Positions 61,199-64,000 of a DNA stretch of 64,000 bases are shown here, in pieces. Each line of letters opens with the position of its first letter. The stretch's first letter is position 1. Source of the stretch: Amesomyces nigricolor (Eukaryota; Ascomycota; Sordariomycetes; Sordariales; Chaetomiaceae); assembly GCA_004802645.1 (NCBI GenBank), contig SRKS01000001.1:3162001-3226000 (forward strand), in the 5' to 3' direction. Position numbers and translations under genes: made by a program. The notes beneath the pieces are model-generated. The model searched no databases. It was not told where the DNA came from and worked only from the letters and a program-made list of their open reading frames with translations.

Positions 61199-64000
61199 TC
61201 ACCTCCTCCCAACCCCATAAAACCTCTCTCCCCCCCCCAAACCCGACGCATCAAACGCCGCCAACCCATTCGCCGCAAACGCTGCCGCCCCCGCCCCCGG
61301 TCCCGCATTACCCGGCCCGCCGCGCACGCCTGCCGCCGCCGCCGCGTTGAGACCGTGATGGGCGTAGTTGGCAGCATTCGCCAGCCCCACCGCCGCCGCC
61401 GCCGCCGCCGCGCCCTGATGCTGGCCTGAGGTGTCGAGGTGGCTTGTGTCGAACAGACCCCAGTCGCTGGCGGCGGTGTTGTTTGCGAAGGCTTGGACGT
61501 TGGTGAGGTTTTGTTGCATGCTTTGGGATGTGGGTTGGTTGGTGGTGGTGGGGTTGGGGGGGCGGGGGGGTGTTGTTGTTGTTGTTGCTGTTGTTGGAGG
61601 GAGGTGGTGCTGGGTCCGCCGAAGGAGGGGGAGTGTTGTGGTATGCCGTGCGTGCTGGAGGTGCGGAAGGAGGCGGTGGCGGAGGGGGTGGCGGATTGGC
61701 TGCGTTGGCCGTACGGGGCGGTGTTGGTGGAGGTTGTGGCCGGGCTACGGTAGCTTGTCTCGGCTGTGTTGAAGGTGTTGGCTGCTGGCGCGCCGAACTG
61801 CGGGGATTGGTGCGCGGTGTATGATGCCGTTCCTGCGGAGCTGGTGGCTAGTTGGTGTTGGTAGCGTTGTTGCGAGGCAAGCTGCTGCTGCTGCTGCTGC
61901 TGCTGGCCAGTTGAGTATTGGTGCTGGCTCGTCCCGTATGTCTGCTGGCTGGAAGCATACGGTTGAGGCTGGGAGGCACCGCCTGTGGAGTACTGCTGGG
62001 CTGAAGAGACCTGCGCGCCTTGGGAATGCTGCTGTCCGCCAGTGAACTGCTGTTGCTGTTGCTGGTCAGGTTGTGAGGATACAAAGTTCTGCTGCGGTTG
62101 GTATTGAGACGTCGAGGTACGGTATTGGTTGTAGTGGTTCTGAGAGGCCCTTGCCTGTTGTTGCTGCGCCCCCAACGTGTTGCTTGCGGGTTGTGATCTC
62201 ACAGCCTGCGCTTGTGGGTTTGGCGATCGACTGTGTCCCACAGAAACATGCTGGTGCTGATGAGGCGGTTGTAGCTGCTGATGTTGTTGCCTTTGGTGTT
62301 GATGTTGTTGGGGGTATCTCTGCTGGTGATTTTGTTGTTGCACTGGCGCGAATCGGGTGGCCATGAGTTGAGCCGAGTCCGTCGTGCTCTGCGGGGCTAA
62401 AGGTTGCGTCGGGGCCTCGTTTTGTTGCTCAAACTGGGCGTGGAGTTGCGCTTCGTAGCCCTCTAGGACAGGAGATTGCACTTCATAATGGTTCTGCGAG
62501 GGCGATTGCATCGGCAACATTTGCGACTCGGCGATTGAAGCGGAAGCAGGTGCCGGCTTGGACTTGTCAGTTGCCACTGCTGGAACGGCCGGAGAAACTC
62601 CACCAAGGGGCTGAGTAACGCCCTCGTTTCCATTCCTTGCTGAAGCCTTGGGCTCCTTGGCCTTTCGCTGTCGCTTTGGCGTGGGCTCTGGAGCGGCCGC
62701 TTGTGGTGCTGGTCTCGGGTTCGTTGGCGGGGTGGGTAACGTGAGGGTGGTCGGTCCCGTCGACGAAGCGGCCCCGGCGGATTCGCTGTCCCCTTTCCTC
62801 TTCCTCTTCTGAGTCGAAGTTTTGGCCGTTTTTGGCTGTGCTGGGCTTGCGGTCGGGGGGGTTGGGAATGTCAAAGTTTGAGCCTGTGTGGGCTGCTGTG
62901 CCTGGTAGGTTGGTGCCGGAACCTGTGGCGGAGGAATAAAGGTGGCTGATCCGAGGTTTCCGGCCGTCCCTGGTTGCCCTGGTCCTGCCCCAGCCTGGCT
63001 GAGTTGAGCCTGAGTCTGTTTCTGAGACGCCGATCCTCTTGCCTTTCCGCCCTTCTTCTTGGTGATCACTGGCGAGGTCGGCGTCGAATTTACTGCCGTG
63101 AACGATTGCGGAACGACTGAACCAGCTGGGACTTGATGTCCTTGGTTCACTTGGGGTGTCTGAGCTGTCCCCAGAGAGGCATGGGCGCCCTGGGGGAGCT
63201 GGTTCCCAGTCTGCGGCGCCTCTCCCGGAACTTCGAAAGAGTTCGCGAGCAGCGCCTTGGGCCGGTTCTTGGACCCCTTAGGGCGCCCCCTCTTCCTTCC
63301 GCTGGCCGCTCCGTCAGGTGTCACGTCGCTGGAGACGTTCCCCCCCGGTAATGCTGTCCTCCCCGGCGTCATAGACGCATGACCCAGAGTGCCGTGTCCC
63401 ATGGTCTGATGGGAAGCTCCGGTTTGCGGCTGTGGGCTGGTGGCTTGGGCAAGTAGCATGATGTTCGCGTCGACGTCGTCGGTGTCGGCGATGGCTGTAT
63501 CATCGACATCGACCCAGCTCTCGTCGGCCCCTTCGCCCGGTTGGCGTTCCCCAGTGTTTGTGGAACTCTTAGGCCCCTTCTTGATCCCCTTATCTTTCCG
63601 GGCTTTGGTGGCCTTGCTGCCTCTCGGGCGGCCTCGCTTCCGCTTTGTGGGTTGAGGGTTGTCCAATTGGCGGGTTGGGTCCTGGCTGGAATTCCCGCCC
63701 AACTTGGGGAATATCTCTGCGACCCAGCCCACGAAGAGGCTGCCTGGGCCATTGGACTCTGCGCTCTCGGGGAATGCTCCATTCACGGGTGGTGGTGCTC
63801 CCGGGATGCCGCCAAAGAATGCCAATGCCTTGCATATCTGGTCCACGACGAGGACAGGATGCAGGCTTCGCAGCAGGGTGAGGAGACGGGCCTGCTCGGC
63901 CTTGGTTTCTTGGGGATCTAGGGGCTTGCGGCGTTGGGTATGGGTCGACGGTGGCGCCGATGGCGGGACGTGGACGAAGGGTTTCGCGACTGGCTCGTCG
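61199..64000 (-). CDS. AT-hook, Gln-rich nuclear protein, partial (5' end outside window; frame broken near 61557-61570)
   Basis: The frame is open through the right edge, so the start codon is missing. Near the N-terminal side is a helical segment QARLLTLLRSLHPVLVVDQI followed by FFGGIPGAPPPV. Two AT-hooks, KRGRPRGSK and KRGRPKGSK, predict minor-groove binding to AT-rich DNA. Several basic Lys/Arg patches and Pro/Thr-rich linkers follow, then a long Gln/Ser/His-rich region with CAG-coded polyQ runs of eight. The C-terminal end SMQQNLTNVQAFANNTAASDWGL and GLANAANYAHHGLNAAAAAGV lies in another frame than the polyQ part; one extra base in the G tracts at 61557-61570 (plus strand) joins them, while the uncorrected frame reads into an implausible Arg/Trp-rich tail. 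Probably a transcription or chromatin regulator; I do not recognise a named orthologue. Confidence 0.75.
61882..61905. repeat. CTG/CAG trinucleotide repeat, eight units
   Basis: Pure run of eight CTG on the plus strand, read as CAG (Gln) in the AT-hook gene. Length-variable between strains is likely; not tested. Confidence 0.85.

Noticed and set aside
654..61570. Programmed ribosomal frameshifting as the cause of the five frame breaks
   Set aside because: The genes are unrelated, the tracts differ, no slippery heptamer plus structure is evident, and all five need the same single-base insertion, which fits a technical cause better.
1..64000. tRNA, dispersed 5S rRNA, CRISPR arrays and transposons
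   Set aside because: Reading both strands I found no tRNA-like T-loop with a matching acceptor stem, no 5S box pattern, no transposase or reverse-transcriptase motifs and no regularly spaced repeat array. A dedicated scan could still find a divergent tRNA.

Overview
The window is nuclear DNA of a filamentous ascomycete, most likely a Sordariomycete and probably close to the Chaetomiaceae/Sordariales. The reasons are a GC-rich sequence with short GT-AG introns (mostly 48-150 bp, usually with a CTAAC/CTGAC branch site), genes on both strands at roughly one per 2.5 kb, and fungal protein families such as a Zn2Cys6 regulator, a twin-CX9C pair, a Nup84, a DNM1 and an AT-hook protein. All exon models below were joined by hand from splice signals and reading phase; no transcript data were available. 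I found no rRNA, tRNA, transposon or CRISPR array.

Layout. 0.15-6 kb: an MBD4-type DNA glycosylase, cytochrome c1 and a class I DAHP synthase, all on the minus strand. 6.8-11 kb: a WD40-cyclophilin (PPWD1 type, +) facing an FMN-dependent 2-hydroxy-acid oxidase (-). 11.2-15.4 kb: Nup84 and the tiny CX9C protein CMC4 (-). 16.5-20.3 kb: SUMO (+) converging on a three-LIM-domain protein (-). 21.9-27.1 kb: a monocarboxylate-type MFS transporter (+), a succinyl-CoA-ligase alpha/beta fusion (-) and COX19 (-). 28-36 kb: the mitochondrial fission dynamin DNM1 (+) and a large F-box/zinc-finger protein (+). 37-44 kb: a small secreted protein (+), a secreted Thr-rich repeat protein (-) and a Zn2Cys6 regulator (-). 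45-53 kb: a PICOT-type glutaredoxin (-), a Cys-rich CYSTM-like protein (+), ABP1 (+), VPS37 (+) and an unrecognised conserved protein (-). 53.4-58.4 kb is a 5-kb stretch without a recognisable gene. 58.4-64 kb: an F-box protein (+) and a Gln-rich AT-hook protein (-) that runs off the right edge.

The genes are mostly unrelated housekeeping genes and do not form a biosynthetic cluster. A loose theme is mitochondria: cytochrome c1, CMC4, COX19, the succinyl-CoA-ligase-like fusion and DNM1. The most notable observations are five genes whose reading frame breaks by exactly one missing base beside a G/C homopolymer (a likely systematic sequence error); exons of 3, 3, 6 and 13 nt; the succinyl-CoA-ligase fusion, whose ATP-grasp half looks reduced; and three 47-bp tandem repeats just upstream of the Thr-rich repeat gene.
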